From assembly GCF_019396345.1 (NCBI RefSeq), contig NZ_JAHKRM010000004.1, positions 1 to 64,000 on the forward strand: 64,000 bases of DNA, read 5' to 3'. The notes beneath the pieces were generated by a model. That model searched no databases, had not been told where the DNA came from, and saw only the letters and a program-made list of their open reading frames with translations. Source of the stretch: Nonomuraea guangzhouensis (lineage in GTDB: Bacteria; Actinomycetota; Actinomycetes; Streptosporangiales; Streptosporangiaceae). The first letter of the stretch is position 1, and each line of letters starts with the position of its first letter. Both the position numbers and the translations under genes were made by a program. Of this stretch, positions 52,154-59,562 are shown piece after piece.

Positions 52154-52170
52154 CTGCACAATACTTGCAA
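52154..52170. promoter_or_regulatory. Nur-box-like site upstream of the MFS-transhydrogenase operon
   Basis: CTGCAC-AATAC-TTGCAA keeps the TTGCAA-N5-TTGCAA spacing reported for the nickel-responsive regulator Nur in Streptomyces, matching 10 of 12 positions. A second overlapping dyad, TTGC-AATA-GCAA (52165-52176), adjoins it. Support is weaker than for the site at 59347-59363. Confidence 0.4.
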
Positions 52171-52201
52171 TAGCAATATATTCGCGGAAATGTCGTGACC
52201 G

Positions 52202-53584
52202 CTAACGTGACCTCATGACCTGGGAGCGCCGTCCCAGAAGGACATCGAGCACGAGAAACGCGATCAGGGAGACGCCCATCAGCGGCAGGAAGACGCCTAC
52301 GCCCGCGGCGACCAGCGCCAAGGCGCCCAGCATCACCCGGTTCACGTGCCGCCAGGCGCCGCGTGCGGGCGGTACGGCGAGACCGCGGGTGGGGCGGCGC
52401 CGCCACCACATGCGATAGCCCAGCACGATCAGCGTGATGAGCCCGGCGGCCACCCCCATGAGCAGGATCTGGTTCACCAGGCCGAACAGCAGGCCCATGT
52501 GGGCGTCGATGCCCCAGCGGGTCAGCTTGGCGGCCAGCGGGTAGTCGGCGAAGCGTAGTTCCCCGCTCACCTGGCCGGTGGTGGCGTTGACGGCCATCTG
52601 GTCCAGGCGCACGGGCCACTGCTTGTCGATCTCCTTCACCAGGTAGGGACCGCCGGCCTCCGTCGGCCAGACGATCTCCAGCGGGCCGGACAGGCCCTTG
52701 CTCGCCGCCGCCTGGGCGACCTGGTCGGCGCTGATGGCGGCGGTGGTGCCGTGCTGGTGGCCGCCCGACGTGTGGGCGGCGTGGTCTCCGCCCGAGGTGG
52801 CGATCGCCGGGGTCGTCCAGCCGAGGGCGGAGCGCAGTTCATCGACGTTCGCTCCGGCGTACTTCGACCAGGTCAGGCCGGTCGCGGACAGGAAGATCAG
52901 GCCCAGTACCACCCACAGGCCGACGGAGCCGTGCCAGGAGAGGATGCGTCGCGAACCCGCGAGCTCACGCTCGGGCAGGATCAACCGGCGGCGTTCGCGG
53001 CGGCGTCGGGTGACCCACAGCAGCAGACCGCCGAGGGCCACCGCCCACAACCAGCTCGCCGCCAGCTCGCTGTAGAGGCGCCCGGGCTCGCCCAGGTGGA
53101 GCTGGCGGTGGAGGTGGGAGATCCAGGCGCGGACGGGCAGCGCGCCGGAGCTGCCGTAGCTCTCCAGCGAACCGCGTACCTGGGCGGTGTAGGGATCGAC
53201 GAAGACGGCCAGCTTGGTGCTCTCCGCCAGCCCCGGCACGTCGAGCAGCACCCTGGTGGTCCGGTCGGCCTCCACGGCCGGCTGAACCGAGCTGACCTTC
53301 GCCTGGGGCTGTACGGCACGGGCGGCGGCGACCTGCTGGGCCAGCGGCAGCCGGGACTGGCCGACCGGTGCGGTCAACTCGTGCTGGTAGACGACCTTCT
53401 CGATCTGGAACGAGGCGGCGTACAGCAGGCCGGTGATCGCGGCAACCAGGAGGAAGGGGGCGATGAGGAGCCCCGCGTAGAAGTGCAGCCGCAGCACCAG
53501 CGGACGCAGCGCCGCCCAGTTCGCGCCACGCTGCGGGTCCGGCTCTTTGACCGGCGTGGATGGGACGTCGACAGAGGAGGTCAT
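52202..53584 (-). CDS. PepSY-associated membrane protein (iron/metal-linked)
   Basis: 460 residues, PepSY_TM family. Four TM segments are readable: near RLHFYAGLLIAPFLLVAAIT, SWLWAVALGGLLLWV, GLWVVLGLIFLSATGL and QILLMGVAAGLITLIVL, with a further pair at the C-terminus. Extracytoplasmic PepSY domains lie in between. A His-rich loop (DHAAHTSGGHQHG) could bind a metal. Relatives often sit beside siderophore or metal transport genes and are proposed to be ferric reductases or metal-handling proteins; function here is inferred. The ATG at 53584 follows GAGGAGGTC-like sequence. Confidence 0.87.
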   Translation of the reverse strand: MTSSVDVPSTPVKEPDPQRGANWAALRPLVLRLHFYAGLLIAPFLLVAAITGLLYAASFQIEKVVYQHELTAPVGQSRLPLAQQVAAARAVQPQAKVSSVQPAVEADRTTRVLLDVPGLAESTKLAVFVDPYTAQVRGSLESYGSSGALPVRAWISHLHRQLHLGEPGRLYSELAASWLWAVALGGLLLWVTRRRRERRRLILPERELAGSRRILSWHGSVGLWVVLGLIFLSATGLTWSKYAGANVDELRSALGWTTPAIATSGGDHAAHTSGGHQHGTTAAISADQVAQAAASKGLSGPLEIVWPTEAGGPYLVKEIDKQWPVRLDQMAVNATTGQVSGELRFADYPLAAKLTRWGIDAHMGLLFGLVNQILLMGVAAGLITLIVLGYRMWWRRRPTRGLAVPPARGAWRHVNRVMLGALALVAAGVGVFLPLMGVSLIAFLVLDVLLGRRSQVMRSR

Positions 53585-53729
53585 GGGGTGTTTCTCCGTT
53601 CTGCGAGCACGCGCGCACCAACCAGATATGCGGCATCTCGCGAGACAGTTCGCGTGCGGGCCGCCTCGGCGGCCACGCGGGAATGGCCGCGGGACGTGCC
53701 GCGGCTTGGGGTCAGGCGTCAGAGCCTGG

Positions 53730-54302
53730 TCAGAGAACGGAGAAGGAGATCGGAGGACCGCGGCTGGAGACCGTCGCGGCGAACGGTGACGAGCGGCGCG
53801 GCGCGGCGTCGTCCCAGGACCGGGCTCGGCCGGGCAGGACGATCTCGATCAGCGCACCCGCCAGCGCGAACAGCGCGGAACAGAAGCCGCTGACGGACGT
53901 GACGGCCAGACGCAGCAGAGTCGCCAGAGCGGCGTCACCCCGGGCGAGCCACCAGGCTGATCCGAACGCCGCCACCGCGTGGACCACCAGCATCCCGAGC
54001 CCGCCACCGTGCTCGTGCGGGCTCTGCGACGTCACGGAGGGCAGGTCCGGCACGGTGGCGCCGAAGAGGTGGTGCATGCCGTACTGGGCGGCGAAGCAGG
54101 CGCCCAGGAGCACGTTCATGCCACGCTGGCGTCCGCCGAGCACGTACGCGCCCGACCATGCCAGAGCCAGGGCGCCCCCTATGGCCGTCAGCCGCACGAC
54201 CGTGCCTCCGGCCAGCACGTGCAGGGCCGCCGAGACCAGCACGCAAGCCGCCGCGAACACGGCGGCCCGCAAGGCGCGCAGGAGAGGTCGGCCGACATGC
54301 AC
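53730..54302 (-). CDS. Small multi-pass membrane protein, paralogue A
   Basis: About 190 residues with four or five hydrophobic segments, family not recognised. It is clearly related to the divergent gene 54503-55108. LRAAVFAAACVLVSAALHVLAG matches VRAASFAATCAALATLGHLAGG in that protein, and GLGMLVVHAVAAFGSAWWLA matches GVGMLLVHAASVLLTSVWLR. A loop after TM3 carries an HEHGGG motif. The GTG at 54302 is used because it aligns with the paralogue's start; the frame is open to 54467. It lies upstream of the PepSY gene on the same strand. Confidence 0.65.
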   Translation of the reverse strand: MHVGRPLLRALRAAVFAAACVLVSAALHVLAGGTVVRLTAIGGALALAWSGAYVLGGRQRGMNVLLGACFAAQYGMHHLFGATVPDLPSVTSQSPHEHGGGLGMLVVHAVAAFGSAWWLARGDAALATLLRLAVTSVSGFCSALFALAGALIEIVLPGRARSWDDAAPRRSSPFAATVSSRGPPISFSVL

Positions 54303-54502
54303 CCGGCAATAGTGCCATACGCCGAACTCGGCTCCGGCCCGCGAGCACCTTGGCCTGAAGGCAGTCACCACAGGCTGAACCAGGCGACCACCGGCCGCGT
54401 ATCCCTCTCTACAGACGGCCATGCACGCACCGAGCCGTTTCAACCTGGCGAGAGTCACCTGATCCATAGACGTCGACAGCGGTGTGGGAGGATCTGGCCA
54501 CG

Positions 54503-55108
54503 ATGGGTCCGTTCTCTGTGGTGCGGTGGGTGCGCGCGGCGAGCTTCGCCGCTACGTGCGCCGCCTTGGCCACGCTCGGGCACCTGGCCGGTGGCGGCTG
54601 CTTCGACCCGCTGGCGACGCTGAGCGGATTCCTGCTCATCCTGCTGCCGGCTCTGGCACTCAGCGGACGCGAACGCACTCTGGCCTCCATCCTGCCCGCG
54701 ACCGGTTCGTCGCAGGTCATCTTGCATGTCCTGCTCACCCAGAGCTGCGGCCGTCATGCGGCGGCACCTCTTTCGGCCGCCCCGGGCATGGGTGAGATGA
54801 GCCATCTGCAGACCGATTCCTCGGGTGTGGGGATGCTCCTCGTGCACGCGGCGAGTGTGCTGCTCACCTCCGTCTGGCTGCGGTGGGTGGAAGCGGGCCT
54901 TTGCGCCCTGGTCCGGCAGTTGGCCGGACGGGTGCTGCGCCCGCTCCTGGTCTTGTTCTTCATGGTGGCCGGGTGGATCTTCGCCGGACCGCGAGCGATC
55001 GTGCATGCGCGCGAGGACGAGACCGCGCGCATCCGGCTGTTCCTGAGATACGCCCTCGTGCTCCGGGGACCCCCTGAAGGGCAGGCCGGACCCGCAGTGG
55101 TCCTGTGA
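54503..55108 (+). CDS. Small multi-pass membrane protein, paralogue B
   Basis: About 201 residues with four or five hydrophobic segments, family not recognised. It is the divergent paralogue of 53730-54302. The loop between TM3 and TM4 carries SCGRHAAAPLS and MGEMSHLQTD, with a Cys, two His and several Met that could touch a metal. GGAGG lies 11 bases before the ATG at 54503; GTG 54482 is an alternative. It is upstream of the FecBCD-type importer genes on the same strand, so a role in metal acquisition is a guess from context. Confidence 0.68.
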   Translation: MGPFSVVRWVRAASFAATCAALATLGHLAGGGCFDPLATLSGFLLILLPALALSGRERTLASILPATGSSQVILHVLLTQSCGRHAAAPLSAAPGMGEMSHLQTDSSGVGMLLVHAASVLLTSVWLRWVEAGLCALVRQLAGRVLRPLLVLFFMVAGWIFAGPRAIVHAREDETARIRLFLRYALVLRGPPEGQAGPAVVL

Positions 55109-55405
55109 TCCGATGATCATGTGCCGGTCGTCCGCGCCGGCTTCTCAGGGGCAGCCCTCAAGCGTGCGGTAAGGACCGCGCTTCTCCACGTGCTTCCTGG
55201 ACTTGGCGCTGTTTCGCCTGTCCAGGGGCCGGACTTCTGCCCTGGCGCGCGCCGTACGGCTCCTTTGCCGGCGGTCCTCGCCATGACTATCGGCACCACC
55301 TGCGGTTCCTCCGACGGCAAGCCGGTCGCCGCCACATCAGTCACCACCATGGTCGGCTGAGGCGTGCGCACCTTCGGAATCAACCCAAAGAGAGCACACG
55401 TACCC
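55109..55405. other. Intergenic region upstream of the metal-type ABC importer
   Basis: About 297 bases without a supported gene. A 79-codon open frame at 55121-55360 has no ribosome site and no recognisable protein features. I looked for a cobalamin riboswitch and a Nur or Fur box and saw none. Transcription could come from here or read through from paralogue B. Confidence 0.45.
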
Positions 55406-56488
55406 ATGAACCCTTGTCGTTCGCGCCGTCCTCTGGCCCTCGCGGTGTCCGCGCTCGTCGCCTTGAGCGCCACCGGTTGCGGTGGCTCCGGCGAAGCCGC
55501 CGTTGTCGCCACCGCGGCCGCCGCTCCTGCCGGCTCGACCAGCTATCCCCTGTCCTTCGACAACTGCGGCATGAAGGTCACCTTCCAGAAGCCGCCCCAG
55601 CGGGTGCTGATCCTCAACGGCACCAGCGTGGGCGAGGTGGAGAGCTTCATCATGCTCGGCCTGGAGCAGAACATCCTGGCCAACGCCCAGAGCTACGGCG
55701 TTTCCGACGACCCATCCATGATCGGCAAGATCAAGGCGCTGCCGACCGGCGGGCTCACGATGAACAAGAACTTCGACGTCCCCGCCGAGCAGGTCCTCAA
55801 GCTCAAGCCCGACCTGGTGGTGTCCACCTGGTCCGGCGGGTTCGACGCCAAGACCGGTTTCGCCACCCGCGAGCAGCTCGCCGCGGCCGGGATCACCTCG
55901 CTGGTCAACCCGGTCAACTGCGCGATGGGCAAGCCGGAGGCGACCGAGCAGGAGAAGGTCGCCTACCGCAACCAGTCGATCAACTCGTCGCTGGAGTTCA
56001 TCGGCCTGCTCGGGCGGGTGTTCGACGTCCAGCGACGCGCGCTCGATCTCATCGGCGAGCTGCGCGCCCGCGTCGAGGCCGTACGCACGCGCGTGTCGAA
56101 CCTGCCTGCCAAGAAGGTGCTCATCGCCTACCCCGGCATGGCGATGATGAACGCCAACGGCCTGCCGGCCGTCATGACCGGCGGCATCTACGACGACGTG
56201 ATCAAGGCCGCCGGCGGGGTCAATGCCTTCGCCGGCCAGACCGCGGACGCGACCCGCACCCTCAACAAGGAACAGCTCGCGACCGCCGAGGTGGACGTGC
56301 TGGTGGTCGGGCTGTTCACGCCGCAGGAGAAGGGGGACGCGGAGGCGGCCAAGCTGTTCGCCGCCTACCCGAACTGGGCCGCGGCCAAGTCCAAGACCTA
56401 CACGGTGGTCTCCGACGGCGTCTACCTCGGCCCGCTCAACGCCGGGGCCGTGGAGAAGATCTCCAAGGTGGTCCACCCCGGTGACTGA
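55406..56488 (+). CDS. ABC transporter substrate-binding lipoprotein (FecB/BtuF fold)
   Basis: 360 residues. A lipoprotein signal peptide ends at LSATGC, so the protein is anchored outside the membrane. The class III binding-protein fold is indicated by the KPPQRVLILNGTSVGEVESF start of lobe 1, a long backbone helix near LEFIGLLGRVFDVQRRALDL, and lobe 2 with KKVLIAYPGMAMMNANGLP. Such proteins bind ferric siderophores, cobalamin or other metal chelates. The FDNCGMKVTF segment has an extra Cys near the mature start. The ATG at 55406 is used; GTG 55364 is possible. Ligand unknown. Confidence 0.88.
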   Translation: MNPCRSRRPLALAVSALVALSATGCGGSGEAAVVATAAAAPAGSTSYPLSFDNCGMKVTFQKPPQRVLILNGTSVGEVESFIMLGLEQNILANAQSYGVSDDPSMIGKIKALPTGGLTMNKNFDVPAEQVLKLKPDLVVSTWSGGFDAKTGFATREQLAAAGITSLVNPVNCAMGKPEATEQEKVAYRNQSINSSLEFIGLLGRVFDVQRRALDLIGELRARVEAVRTRVSNLPAKKVLIAYPGMAMMNANGLPAVMTGGIYDDVIKAAGGVNAFAGQTADATRTLNKEQLATAEVDVLVVGLFTPQEKGDAEAAKLFAAYPNWAAAKSKTYTVVSDGVYLGPLNAGAVEKISKVVHPGD

Positions 56489-57593
56489 CACCCTGACCTC
56501 CACACCGCAAGCCGTATCCGCGCCAGGCAGCTCCCGGCGCCCGCACCTGGTGTCCGGGCCCGCGACCGGAATGCTGCTGGCCGCCCTGGCCGTCGCGCTG
56601 GTCGCGGGCCTGGTGGCCGGCATCTCCATCGGCTCGGTCAACCTGCCCCTCGGCCAGGTCTGGGGGGTGGTCTGGGCGCACCTGACCGGACGGGGCGCGC
56701 AGGCCGACCCGCTGCTCAGCCAGGTCGTCTGGGAGATCCGTACGCCCCGGGCCCTGCTGGCCGCGCTCGCCGGAGCCGCCCTCTCGGTGGCCGGGGTCGC
56801 CCTGCAGGCCCTGGTTCGCAACCCGCTCGCCGACCCCTATGTCCTCGGCGTGTCCTCGGCGGCCTCGCTCGGAGCCGTGCTGGTGCCCGCGCTCGGCGGC
56901 ACCGCACTGGCCGGTCTGACCGGCGCGCTCGGCGTCACCGGTGCCGCCTTCGCCGCCGCGATGCTGTCGGCGCTGCTGGTCTACGTCCTGGCCCAGCGCG
57001 CCGGGCGGTTGCTGGACTCCTGGCTGGTGCTGACCGGCGTGGCCATCGGCTACCTGTGCACCGCGGCCACCACCTTCGTGCAGCTCCAGCTCAACCCGAC
57101 GGAGCTGCAGGGCATGATGTTCTGGCTCATGGGCAGCGTCGCCGGCGCGGCCTGGACCGACCTGGGCGTGCCCGCGTTGCTCATCGTCTCCTGCATGGCG
57201 TGGTTGTCGCTGCAGGCCCGCGCGCTCAACGCGTTGCTGGCCGGCGAGGAAGCCGCCATCGCCATCGGCGTGCCGGTGGCCACCCTGCGGATCGGGCTGC
57301 TGGTGATCGGGTCACTGCTCACGGCCACCGTGGTCAGCGTCGTCGGCGGCATCGGCTTCATCGGGCTGATGATCCCGCACATGGTCCGGTTCGTCGTCGG
57401 CGCCGACCACCGCCGCGTGCTGCCGGTATCCCTGCTGTCCGGCGCGCTGTTCCTGGTGCTGGTCGACCTGGCCGCCCGGACCGCCGACCGGCCCAACGAG
57501 CTGCCGGTCGGGATCTTCACCACCGGGCTCGGCGTACCGTTCTTCCTGTGGCTGCTGCGCCGCCGTGCGAGCGGAGGCGCCGATGCGGCTTGA
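56481..57593 (+). CDS. FecCD-family ABC transporter permease
   Basis: 370 residues with about ten TM segments. The family blocks are RTPRALLAALAGAALSVAGV, VRNPLADPYVLGVSSAASLG and the late VVGGIGFIGLMIPHMVRFVV. The GTG at 56481 overlaps the end of the binding-protein gene by 8 nt; the frame is open further upstream inside that gene but is not protein there. Two copies of this permease would form the channel for a metal chelate or cobalamin-like ligand. Confidence 0.93.
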   Translation: MTDTLTSTPQAVSAPGSSRRPHLVSGPATGMLLAALAVALVAGLVAGISIGSVNLPLGQVWGVVWAHLTGRGAQADPLLSQVVWEIRTPRALLAALAGAALSVAGVALQALVRNPLADPYVLGVSSAASLGAVLVPALGGTALAGLTGALGVTGAAFAAAMLSALLVYVLAQRAGRLLDSWLVLTGVAIGYLCTAATTFVQLQLNPTELQGMMFWLMGSVAGAAWTDLGVPALLIVSCMAWLSLQARALNALLAGEEAAIAIGVPVATLRIGLLVIGSLLTATVVSVVGGIGFIGLMIPHMVRFVVGADHRRVLPVSLLSGALFLVLVDLAARTADRPNELPVGIFTTGLGVPFFLWLLRRRASGGADAA

Positions 57594-58368
57594 CCTCGCC
57601 GGTGTCAGTGCCCATATCGACGCGCGCCCCATCGTGCACGGTGTCGACCTGACCGCCGGGCCGGGCGAGTTCGTCGCGCTGGTCGGGCCCAACGGCAGCG
57701 GCAAGTCCACGCTGCTGCGTACCGTCTACCGAGCACTGCGTCCCTCGGGCGGCGTCGTCCGGCTGGACGGGCAGGACCTGTGGCGGATGCGGCCTCGCCA
57801 GGCCGCCCGCCACCGCGCCGTCCTTCCCCAGCACAGCCAGGTCGGCGAGGGATTCTCCGTCGCCGAGGTCGTCGCGGCCGGTCGCCACAGCCACAAACGG
57901 CTGCTCGACCGGGAGACCTCGGCCGATCGCGCGGTGGTCATCACCGCGCTGGAACGGGTCGGCATGGACTGGGCCGCCGACCGGCTGATGACCACCCTGT
58001 CGGGCGGAGAGCGGCAACGCGTCCTGCTCGCCCGCGCGCTGGCGCAGGAGGCGCCGCTGCTGGTACTCGACGAACCGACCAATCACCTGGACGTGGGATC
58101 CCAGCTGCTCCTGCTGGATCTCATCCGCTCCCTGGGTCTGACCCTGCTGGCCGCTCTGCACGACCTCGACCAGGCCGCCGCGTACGCCGACCAGATCGTC
58201 GTACTCCGCGACGGCCACGTCGCCGGGCACGGCCCTCCGCTGGAGGTGCTGACGCCTGCCTTCATCGAGGAGGTCTTCGGCGTCCGAGCGCACGTCGGAC
58301 CGCATCCCATCACCGGACGACCACACATCGCCGTCGCTTCACCGAGCATGACCGACCAAGAGAGGTAA
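57583..58368 (+). CDS. ABC transporter ATP-binding protein (FecE/BtuD type)
   Basis: 261 residues. Walker A is GPNGSGKST, the signature LSGGERQRVLLARAL, Walker B LLVLDEPTNHLD, and the switch His is in ALHDLDQAA. All key residues are present. The ATG at 57583 follows GGAGG and overlaps the end of the permease gene by 11 nt. It drives the FecCD-type permease. Two nucleotides after its stop the small Cys-rich peptide gene begins, so the peptide is part of the same transcript. Confidence 0.94.
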   Translation: MRLDLAGVSAHIDARPIVHGVDLTAGPGEFVALVGPNGSGKSTLLRTVYRALRPSGGVVRLDGQDLWRMRPRQAARHRAVLPQHSQVGEGFSVAEVVAAGRHSHKRLLDRETSADRAVVITALERVGMDWAADRLMTTLSGGERQRVLLARALAQEAPLLVLDEPTNHLDVGSQLLLLDLIRSLGLTLLAALHDLDQAAAYADQIVVLRDGHVAGHGPPLEVLTPAFIEEVFGVRAHVGPHPITGRPHIAVASPSMTDQER

Positions 58369-58370
58369 TC

Positions 58371-58487
58371 ATGAACTGCGAACTCAGCCCGCTCGCCATC
58401 CTGTGCCGTGACTGCGGCAACGGCTGCGGCTGCGGCTGCCCGGAGGTCTACCTCACCCCCGATGCTCCCGATCTCCACCTGCCGTGA
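58371..58487 (+). CDS. 38-residue cysteine-rich peptide in the metal importer operon
   Basis: A short open frame starting ATG 58371, two bases after the ATPase stop and preceded by AGAGGT at normal spacing. The 38-residue product has six Cys (positions 3, 12, 15, 19, 21, 23); the core is CRDCGNGCGCGCP, followed by a Cys-free acidic tail ending LHLP. No signal peptide is present. It is not a known metallothionein or methanobactin precursor, and no RiPP maturation enzyme is adjacent. It could be a metal-binding peptide, a metal-delivery factor or a peptide natural-product precursor. The next frame overlaps its stop (GTGA). Confidence 0.6.
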   Translation: MNCELSPLAILCRDCGNGCGCGCPEVYLTPDAPDLHLP

Positions 58488-58711
58488 CGACGGAACTCTC
58501 CATCGGCGGCATGACCTGCGCGGCCTGCGCGGGCCGGATCGACCGCAAGTTGCGCAAGCTGGACGGCTCGGCCCAGGGCGGGCGGGTGAAGACCTGGCCG
58601 CCAGGAGCCGGTGCGCCTCACCGCCCTGAAACAGGCGGATCTCGGGCCAGGCGGCGCCCGCCCGGCCCGGCGGACCAAGCATGGGCTGGTGGACGGGCAC
58701 CGCGGTCATGA
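58484..58711 (+). pseudogene. Broken heavy-metal-associated (HMA) domain, remnant of a copper ATPase or chaperone
   Basis: The first 28 codons read TELSIGGMTCAACAGRIDRK and LRKLDG, an unmistakable start of an HMA domain with its metal-binding CxxC. After that the expected continuation (the beta2-beta3 part with a conserved V-x-x-A-x-V-N) is missing and the frame runs through low-complexity Gly/Pro/Arg sequence to a stop at 58711. The intact gene was probably a P1B copper ATPase or CopZ-like chaperone, cut by a deletion. It starts with GTG overlapping the stop of the Cys-rich peptide. Confidence 0.7.
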
Positions 58712-58715
58712 GGGG

Positions 58716-59318
58716 TCAGACGCCCTTGGCCGCTTCGAAGCGGGCGATGACGTCGTTCCAGTTGATCAGGCCCCAGAGCTTCTCGACGTAGTCGGGCCGG
58801 ACGTTGCGGTACTGCAGATAGTAGGCGTGCTCCCAGGCATCGAAGACGAGCAGCGGAGTGGTGTTCATGCCGACGTTGCCGTGGTGGTCGTAGATCTGCT
58901 CGATCACCAGGCGGCGGCCCAGCGGCTCCCATGCCAGCACGCCCCAGCCCGACCCCTGCACGGTCGCGGTGGCCGTGGTGAGCTGTTTGGCGAAGGCGTC
59001 GAAGGAGCCGAAGTGCTCGTTGATCGCCTCACCCAGCTCGCCGTCGGGGCGGTCACCGCCGTCCGGGGACAGGTTCTGCCAGAAGATCGTGTGCAGCACG
59101 TGGCCGGACAGGTTGAAGGCGAACGTCTTCTCCAGCCCGACGAGGCCGCCGAACTCGCCCTTGTCGCGGGCATCGGCCAGCTTCTCCAGGGTGTCGTTGG
59201 CACCCTTGACGTAAGCGGCGTGGTGCTTGGCGTGGTGCAGCTCCAGGATCTCCCCGGTGATGGCCGGCTCCAGCGCCGCGTAGTCGTACGGCATGTCCGG
59301 AAGGGCGTACTGGCCCAT
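58716..59318 (-). CDS. sodF: Superoxide dismutase, Fe/Mn family (Fe-type, SodF-like)
   Basis: 200 residues. The metal ligands are His28 (ELHHAKHH), His76 (HVLHTIFW), Asp160 and His164 ([10 protein letters not shown]). Gly and Gln positions around GSGWGVLAW and the missing extra Mn-type residues fit the Fe-type enzymes of actinomycetes. It dismutates superoxide in the cytosol. The ATG at 59318 follows GGGAG. A Nur-box-like element lies 29-45 bases upstream, matching the known repression of sodF by nickel-loaded Nur in Streptomyces, where a nickel SOD takes over. No sodN is in this window. Confidence 0.92.
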   Translation of the reverse strand: MGQYALPDMPYDYAALEPAITGEILELHHAKHHAAYVKGANDTLEKLADARDKGEFGGLVGLEKTFAFNLSGHVLHTIFWQNLSPDGGDRPDGELGEAINEHFGSFDAFAKQLTTATATVQGSGWGVLAWEPLGRRLVIEQIYDHHGNVGMNTTPLLVFDAWEHAYYLQYRNVRPDYVEKLWGLINWNDVIARFEAAKGV

Positions 59319-59346
59319 CACTATCTCCCATGCGATTGATTAGTAG

Positions 59347-59363
59347 TTGCAAGAGTTATGCAA
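59347..59363. promoter_or_regulatory. Nur box in the sodF promoter
   Basis: TTGCAA-GAGTT-ATGCAA has the TTGCAA-N5-TTGCAA layout reported for the nickel-responsive Fur-family regulator Nur of Streptomyces coelicolor, with one mismatch in 12. It lies 29 bases before the sodF start codon in a locally AT-rich promoter region, where binding would block transcription. Confidence 0.75.
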
Positions 59364-59562
59364 CAACTATTATCAGGCAATTAATCGGATCGGAAGCACT
59401 GACGGCAGTCGGGGCAGTGGTCGCGCAGCAGTGGACCGCTCGGGTTGAGCGGGAAGCCCGAGGTGAGCTCGATCTGGAGGGATGCCTCGGCCGGCGACGC
59501 GACGCGAAACTCGGCGAGCCGCAGCGGTCGCGGACGAACGAAACGATGGCCGCGAGCGGCGG

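Noticed and set aside
54482-54502. GTG 54482 as the start of paralogue B
   Set aside because: The GGAGG ribosome site lies downstream of this GTG and the paralogue aligns from the ATG at 54503, so the shorter form is preferred.
55109-55405. A cobalamin riboswitch was considered upstream of the FecBCD-type importer
   Set aside because: No B12-box-like sequence or matching fold could be found by eye, and the 79-codon frame at 55121-55360 has no coding features.
59381-59562. Minus-strand tail ending RDHCPDCRQCF between sodF and the Lrp gene, which looked like the end of a Cys-containing protein
   Set aside because: No start codon with a ribosome site lies outside the Lrp gene and no domain is recognisable; it may be a relic but cannot be supported.
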